The notes: a model not told the origin generated them from the letters alone. Positions 33,585 to 44,073 are shown, numbered from the stretch's first letter. The stretch is 64,000 bases of DNA from Streptomyces sp. DHE7-1 (GCA_016432725.1 JACJDG010000003.1:5238001-5302000), one strand, 5' to 3'. Program-made: numbers and translations.

Positions 33585-34502
33585 ATGGCCGGTCCAGCTT
33601 TCCGCGCCGCCGCCGTACGGGTGCGCGTCCCAGCCACCAGCGCCAATCTCGGTCCGGGCTTCGACGCCCTGGGCCTCGCGCTGGGGCTGTACGACGACGT
33701 CGTCGTCCGGGTGGCCGACTCCGGTCTGCACATCGACATCGCGGGTGAGGGCGGCGAGACCCTGCCCCGTGACGAGAGCCACCTGCTCGTCCGCTCCCTG
33801 CGCACGGCCTTCGACCTGCTGGGCGGACAGCCCCGCGGCCTGGAGATCGTCTGCGCCAACCGCATCCCGCACGGCCGTGGCCTCGGCTCCTCCTCCGCCG
33901 CCATCTGCGCCGGCATCGTCGCCGCCCGCGCGGTGACCATAGGCGGCGAGGCCCGGCTCGACGACGCGGCGCTGCTGGCGCTGGCCACCGAGATCGAGGG
34001 CCACCCCGACAACGTGGCCGCCTGTCTGCTCGGCGGATTCACCCTGTCCTGGATGGAGGCCGGCGCCGCCCGCGCCATCAGGATGGAGCCCGACGATTCC
34101 ATCGTTCCGGTGGTTTTCGTGCCGGGGAAGCCGGTGCTCACCGAGACCGCGCGCGGCCTGCTGCCGCGCACCGTGCCGCACGTCGACGCCGCCGCCAACG
34201 CGGGCCGTGCCGCCCTGCTCGTCGAGGCCCTCACCAGGCGCCCCGAGCTGCTGCTGCCCGCCACCGAGGACCGTCTGCACCAGGAGTACCGCGCCCCGGC
34301 CATGCCGGAGAGCGCCGCGCTGGTGGAGCGGCTGCGGGCCGACGGGATCCCGGCCGTCATCTCCGGCGCCGGACCCACCGTCATGGCGCTGGCCGACGCC
34401 GACAGCGCCGAGAAGGTGTCCCACCTCGCGGGTGAGGGCTGGGCCGCCAACCGGCTGGACCTCGATGTCCAGGGAGCGAGCGTGCTGCCGCTTGCGACCT
34501 GA
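33585..34502 (+). CDS. thrB: Homoserine kinase
   Basis: Phosphorylates homoserine, the step before threonine synthase. I start at ATG 33585 because AAGGAGAG precedes it; a longer frame from 33447 lacks this. The 305-residue product is a GHMP kinase: VRVRVPATSANLGPGFDALG at the N-terminus, IPHGRGLGSSSAAICAGIVA (ATP loop), EGHPDNVAACLLGGFTLSW, and VISGAGPTVMALAD near the end. Length and motifs are complete. It is separated from thrC by 311 bp, so it may have its own promoter. Confidence 0.95.
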   Translation: MAGPAFRAAAVRVRVPATSANLGPGFDALGLALGLYDDVVVRVADSGLHIDIAGEGGETLPRDESHLLVRSLRTAFDLLGGQPRGLEIVCANRIPHGRGLGSSSAAICAGIVAARAVTIGGEARLDDAALLALATEIEGHPDNVAACLLGGFTLSWMEAGAARAIRMEPDDSIVPVVFVPGKPVLTETARGLLPRTVPHVDAAANAGRAALLVEALTRRPELLLPATEDRLHQEYRAPAMPESAALVERLRADGIPAVISGAGPTVMALADADSAEKVSHLAGEGWAANRLDLDVQGASVLPLAT

Positions 34503-34908
34503 GACACGGTTGCCGGATTTGGAGAGGGGGAATGTTTGTTGGATCCGGTAGTGTTAACCTCAAGTCTGCACCCGACCCCACCATGGCGAGGTGCATCGTG
34601 TCCCCGTCCGGGACAGACATCCTTCCGGGAGCCTCCCACACCACTCCGTGTTCCGTGCGCCGTACCTGGGCAGTACGACGCATGCGGACTCTGAGCGGGA
34701 CTCTGGGCACGCTCCGGAATCGGTGCTACCACGCCACGTGACACTGGGTGCCACGACTCGCGGAAGCGCCATCACCAGCAAATTCTCTTCCGCCGCTTTG
34801 GCGGACCACCGCCCCGGCACGGTCCATCGAAGACAGGACCGTAGTCCGGACAGCACAACCGGTCGCCGAGCCAGACAGGCCGACGTCCGCTCCAGGGAAG
34901 GACCCTTC
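34503..34908. promoter_or_regulatory. Long leader region of rho
   Basis: The 406 bp between thrB and rho contain no supported gene. A possible promoter is TGTTTG near 34533 with TAACCT about 16 bases later. If transcription starts near 34565, the mRNA leader would be about 340 bases, compatible with Rho autoregulation by attenuation as known in other bacteria. This is inference. Confidence 0.35.
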
Positions 34909-36906
34909 GTGAGCGACACCACCGATCTGATGGGCGCACGTGTCGAGGAGACCGCTGCCGCGCCCGCCACGGACGCCTCCGCGCCTGCCAGCGGTGCCGG
35001 CTCCCGGCGGCGCCGCGGTACCGGCCTCGAGGGCATGGTGCTGGCCGAGCTGCAGCAGGTCGCATCCGGCCTCGGCATCAGGGGCACCGCGCGCATGCGC
35101 AAGAGCCAGCTGATCGAGGTCATCAAGGAGGCCCAGGCCGGGGGCGCCGCTCCCAAGGCGGAGGCCGCCACCGAGACCAAGCCCAAGCGCCGGGCCACCT
35201 CCAAGGCCCGTACCGGCGAGGAGGCCGCCGAGAAGAAGGCGGACAAGCCGGCCGAGGCTCCTGCGGAGAAGGCCGTGGCCCAGCAGCAGATCGAGATTCC
35301 CGGCCAGCCGGCCGGTGGCGCCGCCCGCTCGGGCGACGCCGAGCGTGGGGGCGACGAGGCCCCGGCCGAGCGGCGCCGCCGCCGTGCCACCGCCGAGGCG
35401 GGCAGCCCGGCCGCCGGCGCCGAGAGCGTCGCCGCCGAGGCGAAGGGTGAGTCCAAGGGCGAGACGCAGCAGGGCGGCCAGCAGGGCGAGTCCCGCGGCG
35501 ACGCCGGTGACGGCGAGGGCCGCGGCCGCCGCGACCGCCGCGGCCGTGACCGCGACCGCCGCGGCAAGGGCGACGACCAGCAGGGCGGCGGCCGGCAGGA
35601 CCGGCAGCAGCAGGGCCAGCAGCAGGGCGGCCGGCAGGACCGCAACAGCGGCCCGCAGGACGACGACGACTTCGACGGCGGCCGCCGTGGCCGTCGCGGC
35701 CGCTACCGCGACCGCCGTGGCCGCCGTGGCCGCGACGACGTCGCCGAGCCGCAGGTCGCCGACGACGACGTCCTGATCCCCGTCGCGGGCATCCTGGACA
35801 TCCTCGACAACTACGCGTTCATCCGGACCTCCGGCTACCTGCCCGGCCCGAACGACGTGTACGTCTCCCTCGCCCAGGTCCGCAAGAACGGCCTGCGCAA
35901 GGGTGACCACATCACCGGCGCGGTCCGCCAGCCGAAGGAGGGCGAGCGCCGCGAGAAGTTCAACGCGCTGGTCCGCCTCGACTCCGTCAACGGCATGGCG
36001 CCCGAACACGGCCGCGGCCGCCCGGAGTTCAACAAGCTGACCCCGCTGTACCCGCAGGACCGCCTCCGCCTGGAGACGGACCCGGGCGTGCTGACCACCC
36101 GGATCATCGACCTCGTGTCGCCGATCGGCAAGGGCCAGCGCGGTCTGATCGTGGCCCCGCCGAAGACCGGCAAGACCATGATCATGCAGGCGATCGCCAA
36201 CGCGATCACGCACAACAACCCCGAGTGCCACCTGATGGTCGTCCTCGTCGACGAGCGTCCGGAAGAGGTCACCGACATGCAGCGGTCGGTGAAGGGCGAG
36301 GTCATCTCCTCGACCTTCGACCGCCCGGCGGAGGACCACACCACGGTCGCCGAGCTGGCCATCGAGCGCGCCAAGCGCCTGGTGGAGCTGGGTCACGACG
36401 TGGTCGTGCTGCTCGACTCGATCACGCGTCTGGGCCGTGCGTACAACCTCGCCGCCCCGGCCTCCGGCCGCATCCTGTCCGGTGGTGTCGACTCGACCGC
36501 CCTGTACCCGCCGAAGCGGTTCTTCGGTGCGGCCCGCAACATCGAGGACGGCGGCTCGCTGACCATCCTCGCTACCGCCCTGGTGGACACCGGGTCCCGC
36601 ATGGACGAGGTGATCTTCGAGGAGTTCAAGGGCACCGGCAACATGGAGCTGAAGCTCGACCGGAAGCTCGCCGACAAGCGCATCTTCCCGGCGGTGGACG
36701 TCGACGCGTCCGGTACCCGTAAGGAAGAGATCCTGCTCGGCAACGAGGAGCTCGCCGTCGTCTGGAAGCTGCGCCGGGTGCTGCACGCGCTCGACCAGCA
36801 GCAGGCGATCGAGCTGCTGCTGGACAAGATGAAGCAGACCAAGTCGAACGGCGAGTTCCTGATGCAGATTCAGAAGACGACGCCGACCCCCGGCAACGGC
36901 GACTAG
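34909..36906 (+). CDS. rho: Transcription termination factor Rho with long Arg/Gly/Gln-rich insert
   Basis: GTG 34909 behind AGGGAAGGA gives about 665 residues, far longer than the 419 of E. coli Rho. Order: Rho_N (LEGMVLAELQQVASGLGIRG, MRKSQLIEVIKEAQ, about 40-80), then a disordered insert of about 200 residues rich in Arg, Gly, Asp, Gln and Glu (RRDRRGRDRDRRGKG, QQGGGRQDRQQQGQQQGG). A cold-shock RNA-binding domain follows (AGILDILDNYAFIRTSGYLP), then the ATPase with IVAPPKTGKTMIMQAIANA (Walker A), DVVVLLDSITRLGRAYNLA (Walker B) and KLADKRIFPAVDVDASGTRK (R loop). The insert is typical of actinobacteria and adds RNA contacts. A near-perfect terminator follows the gene. Confidence 0.95.
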   Translation: MSDTTDLMGARVEETAAAPATDASAPASGAGSRRRRGTGLEGMVLAELQQVASGLGIRGTARMRKSQLIEVIKEAQAGGAAPKAEAATETKPKRRATSKARTGEEAAEKKADKPAEAPAEKAVAQQQIEIPGQPAGGAARSGDAERGGDEAPAERRRRRATAEAGSPAAGAESVAAEAKGESKGETQQGGQQGESRGDAGDGEGRGRRDRRGRDRDRRGKGDDQQGGGRQDRQQQGQQQGGRQDRNSGPQDDDDFDGGRRGRRGRYRDRRGRRGRDDVAEPQVADDDVLIPVAGILDILDNYAFIRTSGYLPGPNDVYVSLAQVRKNGLRKGDHITGAVRQPKEGERREKFNALVRLDSVNGMAPEHGRGRPEFNKLTPLYPQDRLRLETDPGVLTTRIIDLVSPIGKGQRGLIVAPPKTGKTMIMQAIANAITHNNPECHLMVVLVDERPEEVTDMQRSVKGEVISSTFDRPAEDHTTVAELAIERAKRLVELGHDVVVLLDSITRLGRAYNLAAPASGRILSGGVDSTALYPPKRFFGAARNIEDGGSLTILATALVDTGSRMDEVIFEEFKGTGNMELKLDRKLADKRIFPAVDVDASGTRKEEILLGNEELAVVWKLRRVLHALDQQQAIELLLDKMKQTKSNGEFLMQIQKTTPTPGNGD

Positions 36907-36932
36907 CCGGTAGGTACCGGGTAGGAAACGAG

Positions 36933-36969
36933 GGCCGCCCCCGTCACCACGTGACGGGGGCGGCCTTTT
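36933..36969 (+). terminator. Intrinsic terminator after rho
   Basis: GGCCGCCCCCGTCAC (36933-36947) pairs perfectly over 15 bases with GTGACGGGGGCGGCC (36951-36965), loop CAC, then TTTT. It is the textbook form and separates rho from the protease gene. Confidence 0.93.
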
Positions 36970-37036
36970 GGCGCTGAGAGGGAGGGGAGCGCATCACGCG
37001 CCCCACTCACCACACCTCTCCCTGGGGGGAACCGCC

Positions 37037-38854
37037 TTGCCCACGTCCGAGCCCGGGCGGCACAGACGCCGGATACGTCTTGCCGTCCCCCTTGCCGCGG
37101 CCGGTGTCGCCGCCGCCGTGACCGCCGCGCTGATGACGGCCTCCGCCGGCGCGGCCACCGCGCTGCCGAAGCCCGGCACCGCCCCCGCCGTCACCCAGCC
37201 GTCCCAGGCCACGCTGGAGAAGCGCATCGCGGGCGCCTCCGGGGCCGATCAGCCGGCGAAGACCAGCAGCCCTTCGGCCGTCTCGCCGAAGATCATCGGT
37301 GGCAGCGAGACCACCATCTCCTCGGCGCCGTGGATGGCCCAGCTCTGGTACTACGACGACCGGAACACCACCGACACCGGCGACGACGTCAGCTTCTTCT
37401 GCGGTGGCTCGGTGGTCTCGCCCACGAAGATCCTCACCGCCGCGCACTGTCTCAGGGAGGACAACAGGAACTACGACTGGGCGAACCACGGCGCCGTCGT
37501 CACCGGTACCGACCAGCTGCCCACCACCGACGCCGCCGGCAGCACCGACCTGCACGGCGGCCAGGCCACCGGCGTACTGCGGCAGTGGTGGCAGCCGGGG
37601 TACGACCCGGTGGACAAGGAGACGGGGAGGTACGAGGGCGACCTCGGCGTGCTCACCCTGGGCGTCCCGGTCAAGGCCACGCCGATCCGCATGGTCGCCT
37701 CCGGCGACACCGCGTCCTACGCCACCGGCACCAGCGCCAAGGTGTACGGCTGGGGCCGCACCAGCTCCACCAGCCAGGACATCTCCCAGACGCTGCGGAC
37801 GACCGCGCTCACCCTGCACTCCGACAGCGCCTGCTCCGGCGCCTACGACACGGCCTACGTCGCGGGGCGCATGGTCTGCGCGGGCACCCAGAGCGGAAGC
37901 GACACCGGTACCAGCGCCACCTGCAACGGCGACTCCGGCGGGCCGCTCGTGGTGGGCGGCCGGATCGTCGGAGTGGTCTCCTGGGGCGTCACGGACTGCG
38001 TGAAGCAGGGCTACTACAGCGTCTTCACCAAGGTCGGCGCCTACGTCGGCTCCGCCTGGCCCCAGATCGACGACAGCAACCTGAGCTACGAGGACAACAA
38101 GGCCGACCTCTTCGTGCGCGCCTCGTCCACGAAGACCGGCTACGAGAAGGACTCCAAGGGCACGTCCTTCGGCTCCCGCATCTCCTGGGGCGACTGGGGC
38201 GGGGTCAACCTCGCCCTCCAGGCCGACCTGAACCGGGACGGCTACCAGGACGTCGTCTACCGGGTCAGCTCCACCGGCGACGTGTACTGGGAGCACTTCG
38301 TCCTCAACAGCGCCCGCACCAGCGGGAGCTGGACCGAGACGAAGATCTTCACCGGCTGGAAGACCCGCAAGCGGATCATCACCGCGGGCGACGTCACCGG
38401 CGACTACCTGCCCGACGTGCTCTCCGTCGACTCCAGCGGCGCGCTGTGGCTGTACGCGGGCAAGGGCAACGGCACCTTCGCCACCAAGGTGAAGGTGAGC
38501 ACGGGCTGGGACCAGTACAACTCGGTGCGCGGCCACGGGGACTTCAACGGTGACGGCAAGGCCGACCTGCTCGCCCGCAAGTCGAGCAACGGCGACCTGT
38601 ACCTGTACAAGGGCACCGGCAAGTCCGGTACCGGCGCCTTCTCGGCCCGGGTCAAGGTGCGCAGCGCCTGGACCGGCTACAACGCCTTCGACGCCGTCGG
38701 CGACGTGAGCGGCGACGGCAGGGCCGACTTCCTGGCCCGCACGCCCGGCGGAACCCTGTACCTGTACAAGGGCACCGGAAAGGGCACAAGCGAGATCTTT
38801 GCCACAAGGGTCTCGGTCGGCACCGGCTTCCAGGCGTACGACATCTGGGGCTGA
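37037..38854 (+). CDS. Secreted trypsin-like serine protease with VCBS/FG-GAP repeats
   Basis: TTG 37037 lies behind GGGGGGAA and gives 605 residues. A signal peptide (RRRIRLAVPLAAAGVAAAVT and ASAGAATA) is followed by a propeptide and an S1 chymotrypsin-fold domain: PKIIGGSETTISSAPWMAQL, SPTKILTAAHCLRE (His), EGDLGVLTLGV (Asp), CNGDSGGPLVVGG (Ser) and SWGVTDC. The C-terminal half has four FG-GAP/VCBS-like repeats with calcium-type loops: DLNRDGYQDVVYRV, DVTGDYLPDVLSVD, DFNGDGKADLLARK and DVSGDGRADFLART. These likely fold as a propeller for binding. It would act outside the cell. Family and secretion are firm; substrate is unknown. Confidence 0.92.
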   Translation: MPTSEPGRHRRRIRLAVPLAAAGVAAAVTAALMTASAGAATALPKPGTAPAVTQPSQATLEKRIAGASGADQPAKTSSPSAVSPKIIGGSETTISSAPWMAQLWYYDDRNTTDTGDDVSFFCGGSVVSPTKILTAAHCLREDNRNYDWANHGAVVTGTDQLPTTDAAGSTDLHGGQATGVLRQWWQPGYDPVDKETGRYEGDLGVLTLGVPVKATPIRMVASGDTASYATGTSAKVYGWGRTSSTSQDISQTLRTTALTLHSDSACSGAYDTAYVAGRMVCAGTQSGSDTGTSATCNGDSGGPLVVGGRIVGVVSWGVTDCVKQGYYSVFTKVGAYVGSAWPQIDDSNLSYEDNKADLFVRASSTKTGYEKDSKGTSFGSRISWGDWGGVNLALQADLNRDGYQDVVYRVSSTGDVYWEHFVLNSARTSGSWTETKIFTGWKTRKRIITAGDVTGDYLPDVLSVDSSGALWLYAGKGNGTFATKVKVSTGWDQYNSVRGHGDFNGDGKADLLARKSSNGDLYLYKGTGKSGTGAFSARVKVRSAWTGYNAFDAVGDVSGDGRADFLARTPGGTLYLYKGTGKGTSEIFATRVSVGTGFQAYDIWG

Positions 38855-38898
38855 AACCGCAGGTGAGCATGGCTCGCCCGAGACCGCACGGTCACGCA

Positions 38899-38929
38899 GG
38901 GTGCCCGTCGCCGCACGCGGCGGGCACCC
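38899..38929. terminator. Hairpin after the protease gene
   Basis: GGGTGCCCG and a short following arm (38899-38915) pair with the GCGGCGGGCACCC side (38917-38929) with a small bulge. No T run follows, but the position just after the stop suits a terminator. Confidence 0.6.
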
Positions 38930-39051
38930 CGCGTTGTGCAACCCTGTGCCGAGTTTCTCCGTCTGACCAGGCAGAGCGACGATGGAGCGGTGACGACCGC
39001 GCCTGACCCTGACAGCAGGGGGTAGACGACCGGACGAGACCTAGGAGTGAC

Positions 39052-40187
39052 GTGTCCGCCGAGAGCACGCCGGAGCCCGGCATAACCGAGCCGGTACCCA
39101 CCGGCCCGCAGCGAAGAGGCCAGGGCCGCCGCAGGGCCGCCGCCCCGGCAAGCGCCGCAAGGCCCTGCTCGCCACCGCGTGGGCGGCCGCCGGCGTCGTC
39201 GTGCTGGGCGGCACCGGTCTCGGATACGTCTACTTCAAGCTCAACGGCAACCTGAAGAGTGTCGACATCAACCAGGCCCTCGGCGACGAACGGCCCACGA
39301 AGATCGACAACGGTTCCCAGAACATCCTGGTCCTCGGCTCGGACACCCGCTCGGGCAAGAACCGGAAGCTGGGCGGCGGCACGGACGACGGCAGCGCCCG
39401 CTCCGACACCGCGATGATCGTCCACGTGTACAAGGGACACAAGAAGGCCAGTGTGGTCTCCGTCCCGCGCGACACCCTCATCGACCGCCCCGCCTGCACC
39501 GACACCAAGGGCAACAGCCATCCGGCGGCGTCCGGCGTCATGTTCAACTCCGCCTACTCCACCGGCGGCGCCGCCTGCGCCGTGAAGACGGTCGAGTCCC
39601 TCAGCGGCATCCGCATGGACCACTACCTCGAGGTCGACTTCGCCGGCTTCCAGAAGCTCATCGACGACCTCGGCGGAGTCCCGGTCACCACGACCAAGGC
39701 CATCGCCGACCCGCAGAGCCACCTGAACCTCAAGGCCGGCACCCACACCCTCGACGGTGAGCGCTCACTCGCCCTGGTCCGCACCCGGCACGGCGTCGGC
39801 GACGGCTCCGACCTGGGCCGCATCCAGCTCCAGCAGGCCTTCGTCAAGGCGCTGCTGGACCAGGTCGAGCAGGTCGGCGTGCTGAGCAACCCCAAGCGGC
39901 TGTACGACCTCGCCGACACCGCCACCAAGGCCGTCACCACCGACTCCGACCTCGGCTCGGTCAACGCCCTCGCGGACTTCGCGAGCGGCCTGAAGGGCAT
40001 CGGCTCCTCCCACATGCGGATGGTCACGATGCCGGTCCAGTACGACCCGGCCGACCCCAACCGGGTCCTGCTGCAGAAGACCAAGGCCGAGCTGATCTGG
40101 AAGGCCCTGAGGAACGACCGGCCCATTCCCGCGTCGGCCACGAAGGGCACCGCGGCGGGCGGGGCCAAGGGCGTCGTCAGCGGCTGA
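39052..40187 (+). CDS. LytR-CpsA-Psr (LCP) family protein (one frameshift)
   Basis: GTG 39052 opens MSAESTPEPGITEPVPTGPQ in one frame; the rest lies in another beginning around KRRKALLATAWAAAGVVVLG (membrane anchor). The frames join by one base in a G/C run near 39125-39150. The extracellular LCP domain shows NILVLGSDTRSGKNRKLGGG, RSDTAMIVHVYKGHKKASVV, SVPRDTLI with catalytic Arg residues, RMDHYLEVDFAGFQKLIDDL, and LALVRTRHGVGDGSDLGRIQ. LCP proteins transfer lipid-linked glycopolymers (teichoic-acid-like) onto peptidoglycan. Reconstructed length of 378 residues is normal. It stands alone between two terminators or gaps. The 203 bp to rpmE show no gene. Confidence 0.88.
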
Positions 40188-40390
40188 CCCCCGTACCGGG
40201 ACCGTCCCGCCCCCCGACCGCCTCCGAGCCGGGCCCGGCGGGGGCACCGGGGGCGAGCGGGGAATAGACGGCCCGGCCCCTCGGTTTTGGGGGATGGCGC
40301 CAGTCCTGGCAGACTGGTACGTCGGCTCCGGTTCACGCTTTCGCATCCAGCGGCTGCGACCCGGCGCCCTCCCGAAACCTAGGAGACACC

Positions 40391-40612
40391 TTGAAGCGCG
40401 ACATCCACCCCGAGTACGTCGAGACGCAGGTCAGCTGCACCTGTGGCGCGTCGTTCACCACCCGTAGCACCATCGGCTCCGGCACCATCCGGGCCGAGGT
40501 CTGCTCCGAGTGCCACCCGTTCTACACGGGCAAGCAGAAGATCCTCGACACCGGTGGCCGTGTGGCCCGCTTCGAGGCCCGCTTCGGCAAGGCCGCCGGC
40601 TCCAAGAAGTAG
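40391..40612 (+). CDS. rpmE: Ribosomal protein bL31, zinc-binding form
   Basis: A 73-residue product from TTG 40391 with AGGAG upstream: MKRDIHPEYVETQVSCTCGA, then VCSECHPFYTGKQKILDTGG and RVARFEARFGKAAGSKK. Cysteines 16, 18, 38 and 41 make it the zinc-carrying (C+) type, which in Streptomyces is replaced by a Cys-less paralogue under zinc starvation. No Zur box is obvious upstream, as expected for the C+ copy. A strong terminator follows, separating it from prfA. Confidence 0.96.
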   Translation: MKRDIHPEYVETQVSCTCGASFTTRSTIGSGTIRAEVCSECHPFYTGKQKILDTGGRVARFEARFGKAAGSKK

Positions 40613-40624
40613 CGAGCCCCAGAT

Positions 40625-40677
40625 CGCCGGTCCACGGTCGCGCCCTCTCCCGGGGCGTGCCCGGGACCGGCGTTTTT
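40625..40677 (+). terminator. Intrinsic terminator between rpmE and prfA
   Basis: CGCCGGTCC (40625-40633) pairs with GGACCGGCG (40664-40672), enclosing a GC-rich inner part that can also fold, followed by TTTTT at 40673-40677. Confidence 0.85.
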
Positions 40678-40720
40678 GGTCGCCCGCCCTTGTCCTCACC
40701 GCAGTATCAGGAGCCGAAAG

Positions 40721-41788
<1,068 letters not shown>

Positions 41789-41815
41789 GAGGCGCGTACG
41801 AGTTACACGGAGGAC

Positions 41816-42700
41816 TTGCGTGCAGTCACCAACTGGGGGGCGACCCCAAGCCCCCGCAGTCTGCTGCTCGCCGAGGTGGCCCAGGCCACCCAGCGGCTGG
41901 CCGACGCCGGCGTGCCCTCGCCACGTACCGACGCGGAGGAGCTCGCCGCGTTCGTCCACGGCGTGAAGCGGGGCCAGCTGCACTCCGTCAAGGACTCCGA
42001 CTTCGACGCCCGCTACTGGGAGGTCATCGCCCGGCGTGAGCAGCGCGAGCCGCTGCAGCACATCACCGGGCAGGCCTACTTCCGGTACTTGGAGCTCCAG
42101 GTCGGGCCGGGCGTGTTCGTGCCCCGGCCGGAGACGGAGTCCGTGGTCGGCTGGGCCATAGACGCCGTGCGCGCCATGGACGTGGTCGAGCCCTGCATCG
42201 TGGACCTGTGCACCGGCTCCGGCGCGATCGCGCTCGCGCTGGCCCAGGAGGTGCCGCGCTCGCGCGTGCACGCCGTCGAGCTGAGCGAGGAAGCGCTCCA
42301 GTGGACCCGCAAGAACGTCGAGGGGTCCAGGGTCGACCTGCGCCAGGGTGACGCCCTGACCGCCTTCCCGGACCTCGACGGCCAGGTCGACCTGGTCATC
42401 TCCAACCCGCCGTACATCCCGCTCACCGAGTGGGAGTACGTCGCGCCCGAGGCCCGTGACTACGACCCGGAGATGGCGTTGTTCTCCGGCGAGGACGGTC
42501 TCGACCTCATCCGCGGCATCGAGCGCACCGCGCACCGGCTGCTGCGGCCCGGCGGGGTCGTCGTCATCGAGCACGCCGACACCCAGGGCGGGCAGGTGCC
42601 CTGGATCTTCACCGAGGAGCGGGGCTGGGCCGACGCGGCCGATCATCCGGACCTCAACAACCGCCCCCGGTTCGCCACCGCCCGCAAGGCGCTGCCGTGA
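41816..42700 (+). CDS. prmC: Release-factor glutamine methyltransferase
   Basis: Methylates the glutamine of the GGQ motif of RF1 and RF2. From TTG 41816 it has 294 residues: LLLAEVAQATQRLADAGVPS, REPLQHITGQAYFRYLEL, PGVFVPRPETESVVGWA, IVDLCTGSGAIALALAQEVP (SAM loop), VDLVISNPPYIPLTEWEY (catalytic NPPY) and the C-terminal HPDLNNRPRFATARK. The first about 15 codons differ from what I expect in Streptomyces, so a later start is possible. It is 28 bp after prfA and 52 bp before the sua5 gene, forming one operon. Confidence 0.93.
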   Translation: MRAVTNWGATPSPRSLLLAEVAQATQRLADAGVPSPRTDAEELAAFVHGVKRGQLHSVKDSDFDARYWEVIARREQREPLQHITGQAYFRYLELQVGPGVFVPRPETESVVGWAIDAVRAMDVVEPCIVDLCTGSGAIALALAQEVPRSRVHAVELSEEALQWTRKNVEGSRVDLRQGDALTAFPDLDGQVDLVISNPPYIPLTEWEYVAPEARDYDPEMALFSGEDGLDLIRGIERTAHRLLRPGGVVVIEHADTQGGQVPWIFTEERGWADAADHPDLNNRPRFATARKALP

Positions 42701-42752
42701 GCAACCCGACGACTTCCCGCCCGCAGTACCCGCATGAGGAGGCCCGCTAGAC

Positions 42753-43399
42753 ATGGCACGGCGATACGACACCAACGACGCGACCGACCGTGTGACGGGT
42801 CTGCGCGAGGCCGCGTCTGCCGTCCGCCGGGGCGAGCTGGTGGTGCTTCCGACCGACACGGTCTACGGCATCGGCGCCGACGCGTTCTCCGCGGAGGCGG
42901 TCGCCGACGTGCTGGCCGCCAAGGGCCGGGGCCGCAACATGCCCACCCCGTGCTGATCGGCTCCCCGAACACCCTGCACGGCCTCGTCACGGACTTCTCC
43001 GAGCTGGCCTGGGAACTGGTGGACGCCTTCTGGCCGGGCGCCCTCACGCTCGTCGCCCGGCACCAGCCGTCCCTGCAGTGGGACCTGGGCGACACCCGGG
43101 GCACGGTGGCCGTGCGCATGCCGCTGCACCCGGTCGCCATCGAGCTGCTCACCGAGGTCGGCCCGATGGCCGTGACCTCGGCCAACCTCACCGGTCACCC
43201 GGCGCCCGAGGACTGCGACGCCGCCCAGCGGATGCTCGGCGACTCCGTATCCGTCTACCTCGACGGCGGCCCGACGCCCGGCAACGTGCCGTCGTCCATC
43301 GTGGACGTCACGGGCGAGGTGCCGGTCCTGCTGCGGGAGGGCGCGCTCTCCCCGGAGGAGCTGCGCAAGGTCGTACCCGACCTCGAGGTGGCGAATTGA
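42753..43399 (+). CDS. sua5: L-threonylcarbamoyladenylate synthase (Sua5/YrdC; one frameshift)
   Basis: Makes threonylcarbamoyl-AMP for the t6A37 modification of tRNAs reading ANN codons. It starts at ATG 42753: MARRYDTNDATDRVTG, then GELVVLPTDTVYGIGADAFS (substrate site) and AAKGRGRNMPTP. A C missing from ACCCCGTG near 42949 breaks the frame. Beyond it come VLIGSPNTLHGLV, FWPGALTLVARHQPSL, VAVRMPLHPVAIELL, PMAVTSANLTGHPAP and SSIVDVTGEVPVLLREG. The restored length is 215 residues, typical of the single-domain form. The modification is essential or nearly so in bacteria, which argues that the break is not real. Confidence 0.9.
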
Positions 43400-44073
43400 C
43401 GGCCCCTGACGCGGGGCGTGGCATAGGCAGGGAGAGCGCCACGGAGATCACGACGACGTTCGTCGGGCTTCCGCGCGACTGCTTCCGCATCCTCCACGTC
43501 AGCACCGGCAACGTGTGCCGCTCGCCGATCACCGAGCGGCTGACCCGTCATTTCGTGACGGAGCGGCTCGGTGTACTCGGTGGCGGGCTGATCGTGGAGA
43601 GCGCCGGCACCTGGGGCCACGAGGGCGCGCCCATGGAGGCCAACGCGGAGACCGTCCTGGCCGAGTTCGGCGCCGACGCCTCCGGCTTCACCGGGCGGGA
43701 ACTGCTGGACGAGCACGTCATCATGGCCGACCTCGTCCTCACGGCCACCCGCGACCACCGCGCCCAGGTCATCTCCATGGGCCACTCGGCGGGCCTGCGC
43801 ACCTTCACGCTGAAGGAGTTCACCCGCCTGGTGCGCGCCATAGACCCCACCACGCTGCCTCCGCTGGAGGACGGCGTGGTGGCGCGTGCGCGCGCCCTGG
43901 TGCGCGCCGCGGCCGCGCTGCGCGGCTGGCTGCTGGCGCCGACCGCGGAGGCGGACGAGGTGTACGACCCGTACGGGGCGCCGCTGCCGTTCTTCCGCTC
44001 GATCGGCGACGAGATACACGAGGCGCTCGATCCCGTGGTGACCGCACTGACCGGGGTCCCCGCCCGCGCGTGA
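43396..44073 (+). CDS. Low-molecular-weight phosphatase-like protein with Ser at the nucleophile position
   Basis: TTG 43396 overlaps the sua5 stop, so the genes are coupled. The 225-residue protein has a 30-residue N-terminal extension and then the LMW-PTP fold: FRILHVSTGNVCRSPITERL, VESAGTWGHEGAPMEANAET, EHVIMADLVLTATRDHRAQV. In active enzymes the P loop is C-x5-R-S (CxGNxCRSP); here the first Cys is Ser (STGNVCRSP), while the second Cys, the Arg and the Ser are kept. The general-acid region is DPYGAPL rather than the usual DP(Y/W). This looks like a pseudophosphatase or a changed activity. I recall the same STGNVCRSP in other streptomycetes, so it is likely conserved rather than a mutation. 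Confidence 0.83.
   Translation: MTAPDAGRGIGRESATEITTTFVGLPRDCFRILHVSTGNVCRSPITERLTRHFVTERLGVLGGGLIVESAGTWGHEGAPMEANAETVLAEFGADASGFTGRELLDEHVIMADLVLTATRDHRAQVISMGHSAGLRTFTLKEFTRLVRAIDPTTLPPLEDGVVARARALVRAAAALRGWLLAPTAEADEVYDPYGAPLPFFRSIGDEIHEALDPVVTALTGVPARA

Noticed and set aside
35460..35750. Dense short repeats resembling a CRISPR or minisatellite
   Set aside because: They encode the Arg/Gly/Gln repeat insert of Rho in frame; no unique spacers.
34726..36786. A 686-codon minus-strand frame opposite rho
   Set aside because: Mirror of the rho repeat region, with no signal, domain or ribosome site of its own.
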